Shown: piece by piece, positions 32,982 through 44,113 of the stretch | Layout: each line of letters begins with the position of its first letter | Numbering within the stretch: the stretch's first letter is position 1 | Assembly: GCA_033819885.1 (NCBI GenBank) | Contig: JAQYUZ010000043.1 | Location: forward strand, 62,001 to 126,000 | DNA: 64,000 nucleotides | Reading direction: 5' to 3' | Origin: Microbotryomycetes sp. JL201 | Lineage: Eukaryota; Basidiomycota; Microbotryomycetes | The notes under the pieces: model-generated | Seen by the model: the letters and a program-made list of their open reading frames with translations, nothing else | Database searches by the model: none | What the model was told of the DNA's origin: nothing | Program-made: the position numbers and the translations under genes

Positions 32982-35900
32982 ATGTCGTCGTTGAGCCAAC
33001 TCGTCGCAGCCCTGCAGTCGTCTGGCCCTGAGCGCGCATCGGCAGAGGCACAACTCGACTCTGACTTGGCTCAACGTCCTTTCGAGGTGCTCGCTGGCTT
33101 GCTCAAGCTCGCGCGAGATGGCACAGACGAAGGCGAACGCGTTCTGGCGCTCGTCTTGTTCCGCAGACTCGCTTTCAGGGCCGCAGGCGACGATACATCC
33201 GCCGCAGAGCTCTTGTCAAAGCACACGTGGGACGTCCTGGCCTCGCAACAGCGCCAGCACGTGCAATCCGCCCTGCTCGAGCTCCTCAAAGTCATTAACT
33301 CGCGCAAAGAGAGAGAACGCTCAGTCACATGCGATGCAGTTAGTGCAACAGCCAAATCTTCAATTGACAGACAAGGTGAGCATTTCACGGCTTACGCAAC
33401 CCATCTCCTTTCAATGTCAATTTGACATTGTCTGCCTTTCTATTCTCTTAGCCCCGTGGCCGGCCTTGTCCGCGACCTTGTCGACCATGTTTGGCTCGCC
33501 AATGCTCGCAGAGCGAGAAGCTTGCTTCAGAATTTACTCTGAATGCCCCGCTCTGCTTCAGAGCGAATCTGCTCAAACTGTCACGACAGGTCTCGGCGCA
33601 GGCCTGAGTGACGACAGCCCTGGTGTCAAACTCGCTGCGCTGGCAGCCTGCTGTGCTCTGCTTCAACAGGCAGAGGTGTCAGAGATCACACGCTATGGGG
33701 ATCTGGTTGTGCCTATGCTTCAGGTGAGCGCGTTTGCCCTTTTTGGCTCCTTTTTTCTTGGTAAAGGATGGGGCGGTGGCTCAACCGATTACTCGCTATC
33801 TCGTCAGGTCTTGCCGCCGCTCGTCGAACAACGCGCCGAGTCCCGCTTGACGACTGCGCTGCTGTCCCTCATTGAACTGGCAAGTACGCCTAAAATACCA
33901 TCGCGTGTCTTCAAACCGCACCTGCCCCAACTCCTCGACTTTGCCTTGTCCGTCTTTACGCCGTCACCTTATGCTGGCTCATCCAATTATAGTTCGAGCG
34001 CTCTCGACGAGACAGTCAGACAACCGGCCATCGAATTGCTCGTGTCGATCGCAGAGACGGCGCCGGCAATGACGAAAGCTTTGCCAGAGTTTTGTCGCAA
34101 ACTCGTGCCCGCCTTGTTGCAAGTCATGACTGAAGTTGAAGAAGATTCGGATTGGCTGTACGAGGAAGTCATACAGGATCACGAGGACGATAGTATCGCC
34201 GTCGTCGCAGAGGCAGCTCTTGATCGAATCGCTCGAGCACTCGGTCCGTTTCGCCGGGAAAAAAATCTCTTTCGTTTCCCGATCTGATCGAGACCTTTTA
34301 CTTTTGAATACAGATGGAAGTGTTTTCGAGCCTTTTTTGCAGCACGTCAGACCGATGGTCGAGTCGTCGAGATGGCAAGACCGACACGCTGGCTTGAGCG
34401 CGATCGCGGCCGTTGCAGAAGGAACGTCACTCAAGATGCAAGACCAATTGCAATATTTCGTCACGCTCGCGGCAGGTAGCGTCAAGGACGAACACCCTCG
34501 CGTGCGATACGCTGCCGTGTTTGCCCTCGGACAAATGTGCACCGACTTGGACGGCCAAGTTCAGTCAGAGTACGGAATCGATGCTCTCAGGGCTTTCGTT
34601 ACCGTCATGAACAATCAAGAATCTCGCCTGCAAGCTTTTGGAGCGGCAGCTCTCGTCAACTTTTTCAATGGCGGAGAGCCTGACGCCGTCGAGGACGTTT
34701 TGCCAGACGTGTTTCAACAATTGTTGGTCTTGCTGCAGAGAGGAACAAACTTTGTCAAAGGTAATGCGCTTGAAGCCATGACGCTGTTGGCACGCAGCAT
34801 GCTCGATAAATTCAGTCCGGTCAGCTGTCCACTTTCCTTTTGATGATGTCTTCCATGCAAAAGCACTGACGTCGGTCTGTCGCACTTTTTCAGTTTTACC
34901 CACTCATCATGCCCGACTTGCTCAACTTGCTCGAAACGACGTCTGACGAGCTTGAACAACTTCGAGCAAAAGCGCTCGACTGCACAGCTTCGATCGCCGG
35001 ATCTGTCGACTCTTCCTATTTTGCGCCAGACGCTGAGCGATTGTTGACTACGATGCACCGGATGCATGAGACCCTGCCGGAGGATGATGAACAAACGAGG
35101 CCGTTCTTGTTGAACGCCTTCAGCTTGTTGGGATTGACGGTCGGACCTGAAGCGTTTGCGCCATACCTGAACGACGTGTTTCCGCATTTGTTGAAGGTTG
35201 CCAACCGCAAGACTGAAGCGACAATCGGAGGAGAAGAAGGTGACGAAGAGGAAGGTTGGGAGACGGTTGAACTCGACGGTGGAGAGTTGATGGCGATCAG
35301 GACAGCCGGATTGGAAGAAAAGGCAGACGCCGTCGGCAATCTCGTCTTGATCGTGCAAGCATGTCGTGAAAAGCTGCCAATTGATGCGTTGCATCAGGTG
35401 TTGGAGACGGGCGTATCATTGCTCAGTTTCTACTTTGATTTGCGCGTCAGAGAGTCTGCCGCAGCGCTCGTGGCGGTCGCTCTCAAGGGTGGGTGCAGAT
35501 GAAAGTTGTCTTGAGGACGCTCAGGTCACTGATTGCACTACGTATCGTGTCTTCCTCAGCTCTATCGGGCACATCCTTGCCGGAAGAGCAAAAAGCACTC
35601 GCGCTCAACACGTGCAGCGACGCGTTCGCCAAACACATTGCTCAAGATACCGACGCCGAGATTGTTGCGACCCTTGTCGAATCTTGGACAGCATCCGTCG
35701 GCGCTTTGCCAAACTCTTTGTCTCGCCAATCACGCCAGACGATCCTGAAAGCGCTCGAAAGTCAATTGACGTTGCTCGTTCAAAGAGAACAAGAACGGTC
35801 ACATGCTGTCAACGGTTTGGGAGGTCAACAAGACGCCGATGAAGACGATTTGCTCGAACTTGAACAACTTGCCGAGCAAGAGACAATTGTGTACTGGGCC

Positions 35901-36844
35901 ATCAATCTCGCCATCAAGTGGTTGGTCGAACAGTACGGATACGAGCTGCCGGTCACGGTTTTGAAACCATTTTTGAATCTGATGACGGCGAGCAAAGTTC
36001 CGAGGGAGTTTGGGTTGAGGTTGTTTGCAGACTTGACGATCGCGGGCGAGCAAGTCGTGACAGTGCTGGCAGAACATGCTGAAAGGGTGCTCGAATCTGT
36101 CTCGGATCTGGGTAAGCGTGTGACTTCTCTGACGAGTCGTAAAACTACCGCTGACGAAAACGCACTTGCGGGCTCTTTAGACGAATCGATTCGAAGGAAC
36201 GCGGCGTATGCTGTTGGAGTGGCAGCCGAACGTATCCCAGTCGGATTTGAGCAGTTTGTTGTTGCGGCGATTGAGCCATTGTTTGCTTCGATCGGACCTG
36301 TTGACACTGTTGATAGCGATGCGCTCAGCGCGAGGGACAATGCCGTCTCTGCTCGTGAGTTGATTCCATTCTGATCAGAATCGCGCTCGGCACACTGACA
36401 CTCGCGGCGGTGAAACAATTTTCAGTTGGAAAGATCATCAAAGCGCTGTCCCATCGTCCAGACGTGCAGGCGTTGTTGCCAAAGTGGATCGAGTCGTTGC
36501 CTGTTTTGGTCGACGGGGACGAGATGACGGCTACGAACGAGCTGTTGATCAGCCTGATCGCCAAGTGAGTTTCTTGGTACAATGGGCGCGAGCATGTATG
36601 ACCGATCGACGAACGCTGACGGTTTTGCATCTCACGTAGCAATCATCCATGTGTCTCGCCGTCGAATGGCGCCGTCGCTCGACACATTGTCAAGTGTTTT
36701 GTCGCTACGCTTCAAGCTGATGAAATTCCTGCGACGCTCGAAGCTCCGGTTGCTCGGGCTCTGAAGGAGTACATGTTGCGCATGCCTGCTGACGCTGTCG
36801 AGTTGCCACCCCGAGACGTGCAAGAAAAGATGAGAGTCGTTTGA
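32982..36844 (+). CDS. KAP121: Importin beta karyopherin Kap121/Pse1 (importin-5)
   Basis: Nuclear import receptor built of HEAT repeats. About eight short introns; joined length about 1,100 residues, normal for the family. It begins MSSLSQLVAALQSSGPERAS with a first HEAT repeat containing RVLALVLFRRLAF. The central part has the family's acidic-loop region DSDWLYEEVIQDHEDD and the repeat RWQDRHAGLSAIAAVAEG with HPRVRYAAVFALGQM. The segment EEGWETVELDGGELMAIRT is diagnostic for Kap121/importin-5. Later repeats include PVTVLKPFLNLM and RRNAAYAVGVAAE. The last exon ends VELPPRDVQEKMRVV. It is head-to-head with the hydrolase gene. Importin-4/Kap123 is the nearest alternative, but the WETVELDG segment argues for Kap121. 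Confidence 0.93.
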
Positions 36845-37184
36845 GACAACGTGGCGTGGCGAGCTTGGCTTGGTGACACATTACGTGTGTTTGTTGTAAA
36901 TTGGTGGCCAAATTTACATGTATGGCACGAATAAAATGTGTAATGGGGACCGGAGGGGGGCCGTGCCGTGCCGTGCGGAGCGCAGTCGATCGCCGACGTG
37001 AACCTCGCCGACACTCGCTTGCCCGGCCGCCGCCTCTGCTCGGCGAAAGACCAAGAAGGACACGCCAGTGCTGGACGTTCTGCTAGGACGACACGCGAGT
37101 GTCGTGTGGCAACGACGAACTGTTTGCCTGTCGTCTGCAGTCACTCGATTGGCGAGGACGGTGATCGCTCAGCAGTCTGTGGCC
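36845..37184. other. intergenic region, KAP121 to FAD1
   Basis: 3' untranslated region of KAP121 and upstream sequence of FAD1. The FAD1 frame is open back to 37068, so the protein could start up to 39 codons earlier, with an Arg/Val-rich leader. A GTGCCGTGCCGTGCGG repeat occurs near 36961-36976. No separate gene is seen. Confidence 0.4.
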
Positions 37185-38491
37185 ATGTTGCACACCAGCA
37201 GCGACACTGTGAACGGATCATCTCGCATAGGAGCGGCCGCTCAAGGAGCGAATGGCAAACAACGAGCAGCAATGACAGTGACAAACCTGGCTCGCCGGTT
37301 CGACTTGAATGACGCACGGGCAGTGTACAAACTCGCAGCTCAAAGTGCAACTGCACAATCGGGTGATCATCCAGCTCAAGACAACGAGCTGAGCGCCAAA
37401 GTCAATGACGCGCTCGGTGTGATCGAACAGGCCGTGGACAAGTTCGGGTCAGCTGAATGTAGTGTTCAGGGCATGTGGACGTGTACTGATTCGTCAATTG
37501 AACAATTACAGCCTCGACAGACTCGCTTTAAGCTTCAATGGCGGTAAAGATTGTGCGTCCGTCCCTTGTGTGGACGCGAGCGAGAGCTGACTCGCGGCAC
37601 TCTGTGAACTCCTTACAACAGGCACAGTCCTCGTTCACCTGCTCGCAGCGGTCGCAGTCAAGAGATCAATTCCACAGTCGCAGTTCCTTGAAGAAGAAGA
37701 GGAACCAGTAATGGAAGCCGAGCAGCCTGTTAAGCCACCGACGCCGCTACTGCCGACTCTGTCGTCCGTCTACGTCAGGTGTCTGTCACCATTTCCGCAA
37801 GTAGAGTCATTCGTCAACGAGTGCAGCGAGTGGTACAACCTCGAGCTCGAAGCTGTCGAGGGTGGCATGAGAGCTGCGCTGCAGGAGTACCTCGACAAGA
37901 TCGAGCACAAAAGACGTGCTCAAGGTCGGACAGACAAGATTGAAGCCGTGCTCGTCGGCACGAGGCGGAACGATCCTCATGGTGGCAAGTAGTGATGCTC
38001 GTCTTACGTGCAACATGCGACGCAGCAGCTCGAGCTAACGTCGTTCCCGTTTTTCCGACCGTCGCCAGCTCAACTGACTGCGTTCGATCGCACGGACAAA
38101 GGCTGGCCCGACTTTATGCGCGTGCACCCGATTCTCGACTGGTCTTATGCTCAGATATGGGATTTTCTGAGACACCCTCAATTAACCCTCGGTGGCGGGT
38201 CACTCGAGTGGTGCGAATTGTATGACTATGGGTCAGTTCTAGCCGGGTTCGAGATTTTCGAAAGCGGAAAGAGCTTATTCAATGTTCGGGCGCTGTAACA
38301 GATACACGTCGCTCGGTTCGACTCACAATACGTTCCCGAATCCGTTGCTGAGGTCGATCGAGGACGGAGGCGCGGGTGTTGGAGGTTGGCGACCGGCTTG
38401 GGAATTGCAAGATGGATCGCAAGAACGAGCGGGCAGGTGCGTCGACGTATGCGAGCGGGTGGTTCTGAAAGGTGCCAATGTGCGAAGCTGA
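37185..38491 (+). CDS. FAD1: FAD synthase (FMN adenylyltransferase), PAPS-reductase fold
   Basis: Adenylates FMN to FAD. Splicing restores the family: VDKFG joins to LDRLALSFNGGKDC (PP-loop ATP-binding SFNGGKD), then TVLVHLLAAVAVK after a second intron. Next come YVRCLSPFPQVESFV, AVLVGTRRNDPHA (the G.R..DP motif), and after an intron LTAFDRTDKGWPDFMRVHP with ILDWSYAQIWDFLR. The last join gives YDYGYTSLGSTHNTFPNP, the conserved C-terminal signature, and GSQERAGR. Four introns. The start is uncertain: ATGs at 37185 and 37272 are both in frame. The product ends VVLKGANVRS; alternative splicing of this last segment is possible. The length, about 340 residues, fits fungal Fad1. Confidence 0.92.
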
Positions 38492-39028
38492 CGCGCCATC
38501 GTAACGGCAATCGTCACGCAGGGAGAGACTCGCGGACGACGTGTCAAGGATACAACAGCAGGCCGTTGAACCAGAGTCTGGTGCTGCCAATGCGACGATA
38601 TGAGAGTAAAACAACACTTTTGATTTTGCAGAATCAAAACCTGTGCATGTTGTAAATAAAGGACAGCGCGTGAACCGCGCAATCTAAAAGTGAGACAACT
38701 TGCGCCGCGCGTCGAGGCGCGTCGACTGCGAGGACGACGTGAATTTCCTGAACGTGAGCGAGATCCGACGACTGCAGTAAAATTCTGGTGCGTTACTTCC
38801 CTTCCAAGGTGTTCGTTTGCACCAGTGTCATGCTCAAGAATCCCGCTTTGTTGAGTGATGAGCGCTCGGACCGTTGAAGTCGAATGTCACGTCGCGACTG
38901 CGCGTCTGTCGACTTTCGCTTCTTTCGCTCACGGCTGCTGGCCAGCTCTTTCTTCCTTCTCCATCTGCGTTTCATCTCTTTCGTGTACATCTCCAACAAA
39001 ACTCGACGATCGTTTGCTCGGAACTATG
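38492..39028. other. intergenic region, FAD1 to PPS1
   Basis: About 540 bases holding the FAD1 3' untranslated region and the PPS1 promoter. It contains a pyrimidine-rich stretch near 38926-38985 just upstream of the PPS1 start. No conserved frame, RNA gene or repeat is recognised. Confidence 0.4.
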
Positions 39029-42000
39029 GCCGTTGCGATGCATCCGACGGCGTCGCGCTACGGTGGCACAAACGGCGCCGCTGCGTTCTCGACGCCATTT
39101 TTCCCTCCAGTCGAAGCACTCGTCAGCAACGACAAAGAACAATCGTCGAGGCCGTCCTTGACACCGACGCAGAGCCGCTTTGATGCGCAGCAGCACCGCA
39201 GAGCGATCGGCGGCAGCGAACTGACGCGCTCGCCAACGCGCGCGCCCGTGCACGGCTTGACAGACCTCGACGCGTCTCGGTATCCGACGTTGTCCACTGT
39301 ACTTGGTCACTCTGGCTCCTATACGTCTCAATTGGACGACATCCACGTCTTGACGGCAGACGAGTACGCGCGGTGGGCGAGGCGTCACACGCGCCTGACC
39401 TTGCCCGAGCGCGAGCTGTTTCCGTGGAGCCATGGAGGCGCAGACATGCCCTTCACGCCGGCGAGCCAATACTTTGGATTTGCAACAGGTCGAGCTGCAC
39501 AAACACCGAGGTCAGTCTTGCTTCTCTCGGCTGGCGACGAAACCATGCGCTCCACACTCGGCGCTCGGCGCAACGACGCGCTCGGTGCACAGCTACGAGC
39601 GCAGCAGCGCGCAATGGGCTAGTTTGAAACACAAGCTGACACGCACTCGGATTGTACATTGTAGCTACCGAGGTCTGACGACCGTGCACGCACCAGCTGC
39701 GCCTGTGAAATCGTCGCTCGCTTGCGCGAACGGTCTCTTGCGCGGCTTGTACTCGAACTGGTCAGATGCGTCTTCGTCAGCATCCTCATCGACCTCGTCC
39801 CGCTCGACATCTCCTCCATTGTCCGGAGCCTCCTCGGATCACAGTGTGCCTGTCTGCAGACTCGTCTCATCACTCGCTCTCGACACGGTCGTCCGAACCA
39901 ACGATCACGGCCGCACGAGCTTTGCCCTGCCAGACAACAGCTCGTTCGAGACAGTCAACCTCAGGCACTTTGCACTTCAAGGTGCCAAGTATGCATCAGT
40001 CTCTGACGTTGTCGTGTACGGCGAGCATGGCATCGACGATGGCGTCGTCGATGCGGCCATCAAGATCAAAGAGGCGCAGGACGCCATATTTGCTCAGCGA
40101 GGGGGTGACGGCGTCAGGTATAACGTCTTTGTCGTCGCAGGTGAGTATTCGCGCGATAGCAAACGACAAGAATTGCCATTCTCATTACGTATTGAACTTT
40201 TGCGGACAGATTCATTCTCGACATTCGAGACGCGACATCCGAGACTGGTCGCGATCGATTCGAATGGCTTTGTCAAGAACAAGCTCGATTTCTTGGAGCG
40301 CGAGCGTGAGGAGATGAGAGTTTTGACAGAGGCGGCAGAGATTGCCCCGAATGTTTGGGTCAGCAGCCTACTCGCCCTCTCTCACAAGATGAGCTGCGCT
40401 GACAGCTGTTCCGCTTCACTTTTCGTAGCTGGGTAATGGTCAAGATGTCCCTTGTGCACCGTTCGCGTACCACTACTCTTCGGATTCTGCGTCGTCTCTG
40501 AGTGACGACAATGCAAACCCTCTGTCGCTTGCAATCTGCATCGAAGCGCACGATACTGCCGCTCCATTGTCGCTGTCAACACTGGCTGCCGCCGACCGTA
40601 CATTGACGTTGCTTGAACGAACCGGCATGGCGTTTGACGAAGTAAGGCGATTGGTAGAAGACGACTGCGATCCAACCAAACTCGTCGAGATGCATACGGA
40701 CGTCCTGCGACCACATGTGCAAGACATTGTTCATCTCGAGACGCCGGCGAGCATCTCTCGTGCAGGTTCCAACGGTCGTGCGCGCGCTCAATTCATCAAC
40801 GAGCTCGTCGACACTGCCCTGTGGATGCGTATGCAAGCGACGCCCGACATGGACTCCAACAAGGTTCCGAGACGCATCCTGCTCCACTGCACGGATGGAT
40901 ACACCGAAACCAGTTTGCTGGCGTTGACGTATGTCATGCTGGTCAAGAGGTGCAGCGCGCCAGATGCGTACCTTGACCTGCAACAAGAGTGTGGACGGAG
41001 CTTTTTCGTCTACCCCGCCGACTACAAGGCGATGCCGTTGATTGAGCAGCGCGTTCGTGACGTGCTGGAGCGCGAAGCTCAGGAAAAGCGCGATGCTCGA
41101 CGAGGTCAATGGGACGATGAGACGGAACACGGTCACCCTTCTGTCGCAAGCAGCGGTATGGAAAGGAGCGATTCCGGATATGTATCAAATGACGGAAATT
41201 CGTCGTCGTCGCAAAGGCAGAGCATCATGTCTGCTTTCTTTGGTCGCGCTTCATCAAAGAAGAAAACGACGGGCTCGGACAAAGTTGAAGTTGTTCAGGT
41301 CGATGGATGCCAAAATGTCACGCATGAGCGGGACGCGTTGCGAGATCCGTTCACCGAGCCCGAGCTCGAATTGTCGACGGCTCAGTCTCACCCGTGGTTC
41401 TACGCCGATACGTTTGACGGACACTTTCCGAGTCGAATCCTGCCGTACTTGTACCTCGGCAACCTGAATCACGCGATGAACGCTGCGATGCTCAAAGAGC
41501 TTGGCATCACTCATGTCGTCTCTGTCGGAGAAAGCGCTCTGCATGCGCCAAAGGCGCCTTCTTCATTCTCCTCAATCGGCAACGCCTTGTCAATCTCAAA
41601 CGTGTCTGCCGAACAATCGTCGTCACAGACCGGAATCAGTTCGTTATGGCTAGAAGAGCGACTGGGCAACGTTTCAGTGCTCGATATGAAGAACGTGGCC
41701 GACGACGGCATCGACAGCATTCAACCTCACTTTGATTCTGCACTCCAATTCATCGAACATGCTCGATGGCAAGGAGGCAGAGTTTTGGTCCACTGCAGAG
41801 TCGGCGTGTCGAGAAGCGCGAGCATCGTCATTGCATACTTGATCAAGCACATTGAATTGGACCTTGCTTCGGCGTACTTGTTGACGAGGTCGCGCCGTTT
41901 AAACATTCTCATTCAGGTGCGTCAGAACATGGCTTTTTCTTTCCCGAGGCGTGAATTGACTGACCTCGTTTCCGTTCTGTTTTGGGCCGCCGTTTCTAGC

Positions 42001-42239
42001 CCAACTTGCCATTCATGGCCGCTCTTCACTCTTTTGAAGCGGATTTGCTTCGTCAAAAGCGTCTCCGTCACCGTCAATCGACGTCTTCAAGCTTGAACCA
42101 TATCGCTGATCACGAGGTTGATGACGAAGAAGACGATCAATATTTGGGCCAAGCAGGACTGAAAGAGTCAAACAGGCTGACTTGGAACGCGCTCGCGACC
42201 GAGATCAGCGCTCTGAACGCGAGATTTTTGCTCTGTTGA
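39029..42239 (+). CDS. PPS1: Dual-specificity protein phosphatase Pps1-like
   Basis: Large phosphatase resembling yeast Pps1, which affects cell-cycle S phase. Five exons; the first four joins are AG|CTACCGAGG, GCAG|ATTC, TGG|CTGGG and CAG|CCCAAC. The N-terminal exon (MAVAMHPTASRYGG) is disordered. A first phosphatase-like region ends in RILLHCTDGYTETSLLAL, which has the Cys but no Arg of the HC(X5)R loop, as in known Pps1 proteins, so it is probably non-catalytic. The second domain has LPYLYLGNLNHAMN and GRVLVHCRVGVSRSASIV, with catalytic Cys and Arg intact. The last exon starts PNLPFMAALHSFEADLL and ends with an acidic HEVDDEEDDQ segment. About 920 residues. Function in this fungus is inferred from homology. 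Confidence 0.9.
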
Positions 42240-42762
42240 GCGCAACGACCACCAATCTACCTACCTGCTCGACCTCGTCACCTGCACATCGGTGCACAGA
42301 CGACACGAACGCCAACCCAACAATTAAATCCGAATACACGAATCTCAATTCTCTTTTTCCCGACGGTACACATGGCGAGCCACTTTTGTTGTTTCTTTCT
42401 GCGCTGAGATGGAGTTTGGCTTCGTTTTTGATCTAGTTTTGCTTCTCTTGACTTTTGACGCTTGTACGTTTTTGTTTTCCGGTTTGCTTTTGCTCTTGCT
42501 CTCGTGAACTCTTAAGGTTCTTTGTGTGTGTCTTTCTTCCTCTCTGCACTCACTTCTCCTCTCTAGTTTTGGTCAATGTAGCATTTGTCTGGCTTTTTCC
42601 GTTCATGCTTTGCACGATTTGCAACCGGAAAAGAATATACAAAGACTTGACAGAATTCTCGAGAATTGGTGACACCCAACGCAATTGTATGGCAGAAAGC
42701 AGACTTGTACGTCTTTACGCTACAAAGAGCTAGAGAACGAGAGAGGGCAAATCTTTTTGCTT
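42240..42762. other. convergent intergenic region, PPS1 to QCR8
   Basis: Holds the 3' untranslated regions of two convergent genes. Strongly T-rich on the plus strand between about 42430 and 42620, with TTTTTGTTTTCC-like runs. No coding sequence is supported. Confidence 0.45.
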
Positions 42763-43337
42763 TCAAGGAAACTTTCCGGCGATTTGACCGTGTTTCGAGT
42801 TTCGGAAATGGTTGTCCTTGATGGCCCATGACAAGATGCCGTAGCCTGTGTGAAATGCGACAGCGCGCGTAAGCTCATGTCAAAACGAAGCGCCGCATAA
42901 AAACGGGTGAAGGAAGCGCGCGGAGGATTGTTGCTCACCGATTGCGACTGGGACGGCAAAGTAGATTGATTGTTGGGCAAGACGTTTGTAACCGTTTGTG
43001 ACGTAGCCTCTAAGCGCTCCCCTGAAGACAGATTGACGGAACGGAGACACGCCTGTGCGAACGGATCCACAGAAACGGGGAGACGTCAGTGTATGTCTGG
43101 CAAGAGGGCAGTAGGAGCCAAGCAGAAGTGAGACTGACTGTATTGCGTGATACCCTTTTGCTTAGGTCCTCCCATGTCTCCCCTGCATGCGTGTTGTGCG
43201 TGTCAGCGCCCTCGGTCGCAGGTTGTGCGTGAGCGCGTCGGATGGGTTGGTCAAAGCCACCTCTGTAGCCAAAGTGAGGAAGGAAGAACTAACCACCAGC
43301 CCATGAAGGGATGCTTCTGCGAGTTTGATGTGGGCAT
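42763..43337 (-). CDS. QCR8: Ubiquinol-cytochrome c reductase subunit 8
   Basis: Small complex III (bc1) subunit, called QP-C in animals, of the inner mitochondrial membrane. No single long ORF shows it; four exons must be joined. From the ATG at 43337 they read MPTSNSQKHPFMGWW, then GDMGGPKQKGITQY, then SVSPFRQSVFRGALRGY with NGYKRLAQQSIYFAVPVAI, then GGYGILSWAIKDNHFRNSK and HGQIAGKFP with the TGA at 42763. Introns have GTTAGT, GTCAGT and GTGAGC donors and CAG acceptors. The MGWWG.MGGPKQKGIT..S(V)SP pattern is diagnostic for Qcr8, followed by one membrane helix. About 105 residues, normal length. It is convergent with PPS1 and divergent from SEC26. Confidence 0.9.
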
Positions 43338-44113
43338 GCCACTCGCGACGGGTGCGGACGGCCTCATCTATTGCACGACAGGCAAGACGCATGCAGTCAG
43401 TATCCGTACGGGAACAAGGCCACAAATGTGGAAGCAATGTCGGCGCAGCGTCCTGATGCTCGAATGCGCTATCGGCGTACAAACGGCCAATCGACGACGG
43501 GCGTTTTTGGGATTTGGCGCACGCGCGTCGGCGCTCTGATCCTAGACGACAGAGATGGCAGCAGCGAGCATCATAGGACGTTGCGCCGTCTGGCACGGTG
43601 TCTGCTGGCGCTTCGAGGCTGCATGTTTGTCGCAGGCGTGACGCCGCGACCGACACAAACGCGCGGCGTGGTCTCGGCCCGCCATGACAGGGCAAAGTCG
43701 CTCTGTCCAGGCCAACAGGTTGGCGCAAGTTTGACGAAAGACATTCCTACCTTTGCAGTGTGTTGATTGGATCGATGCGGAACGGAGTGGTTCGGAGGCA
43801 GTCGCTGCGTTCACCGGAAAAAAAGGGGGGTGCCACATGCTGGTTTCCGTCACCAGCTCTCGCCTCAATGATCAATCAGCTTTTACAAGCGGACAGGCTG
43901 TTTAACTCGACGGGGTCCTGCAGCTCAAATGGTGATTGAAATGACAAGTTGGACGCACTAGAGCGGATTCATTACTATCATGGTATGATCAGGTAAATTG
44001 CAATGCATTCGACTTGAAAGCTCGAGTTGAATGGTCAGTCAACTGGCATTCAAGCGGTTCCCGACGCGAACTCAGTTGGCGTCCGCTGTGCCCGAAACGA
44101 GACCTCGCCCCAT
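43338..44113. other. divergent intergenic region, QCR8 to SEC26
   Basis: About 780 bases, the longest gap in the window. It should contain both promoters. Frames in it (for example 43371-43766 plus and 43542-43868 minus) overlap each other, lack intron-compatible continuation and show no family features. A run of A then G occurs near 43820-43830. Nothing further is recognised. Confidence 0.4.

Noticed and set aside
43371-43868. Overlapping frames as a gene between QCR8 and SEC26
   Set aside because: Both strands are open only by chance in GC-rich DNA; there is no splice-compatible extension and no family features.
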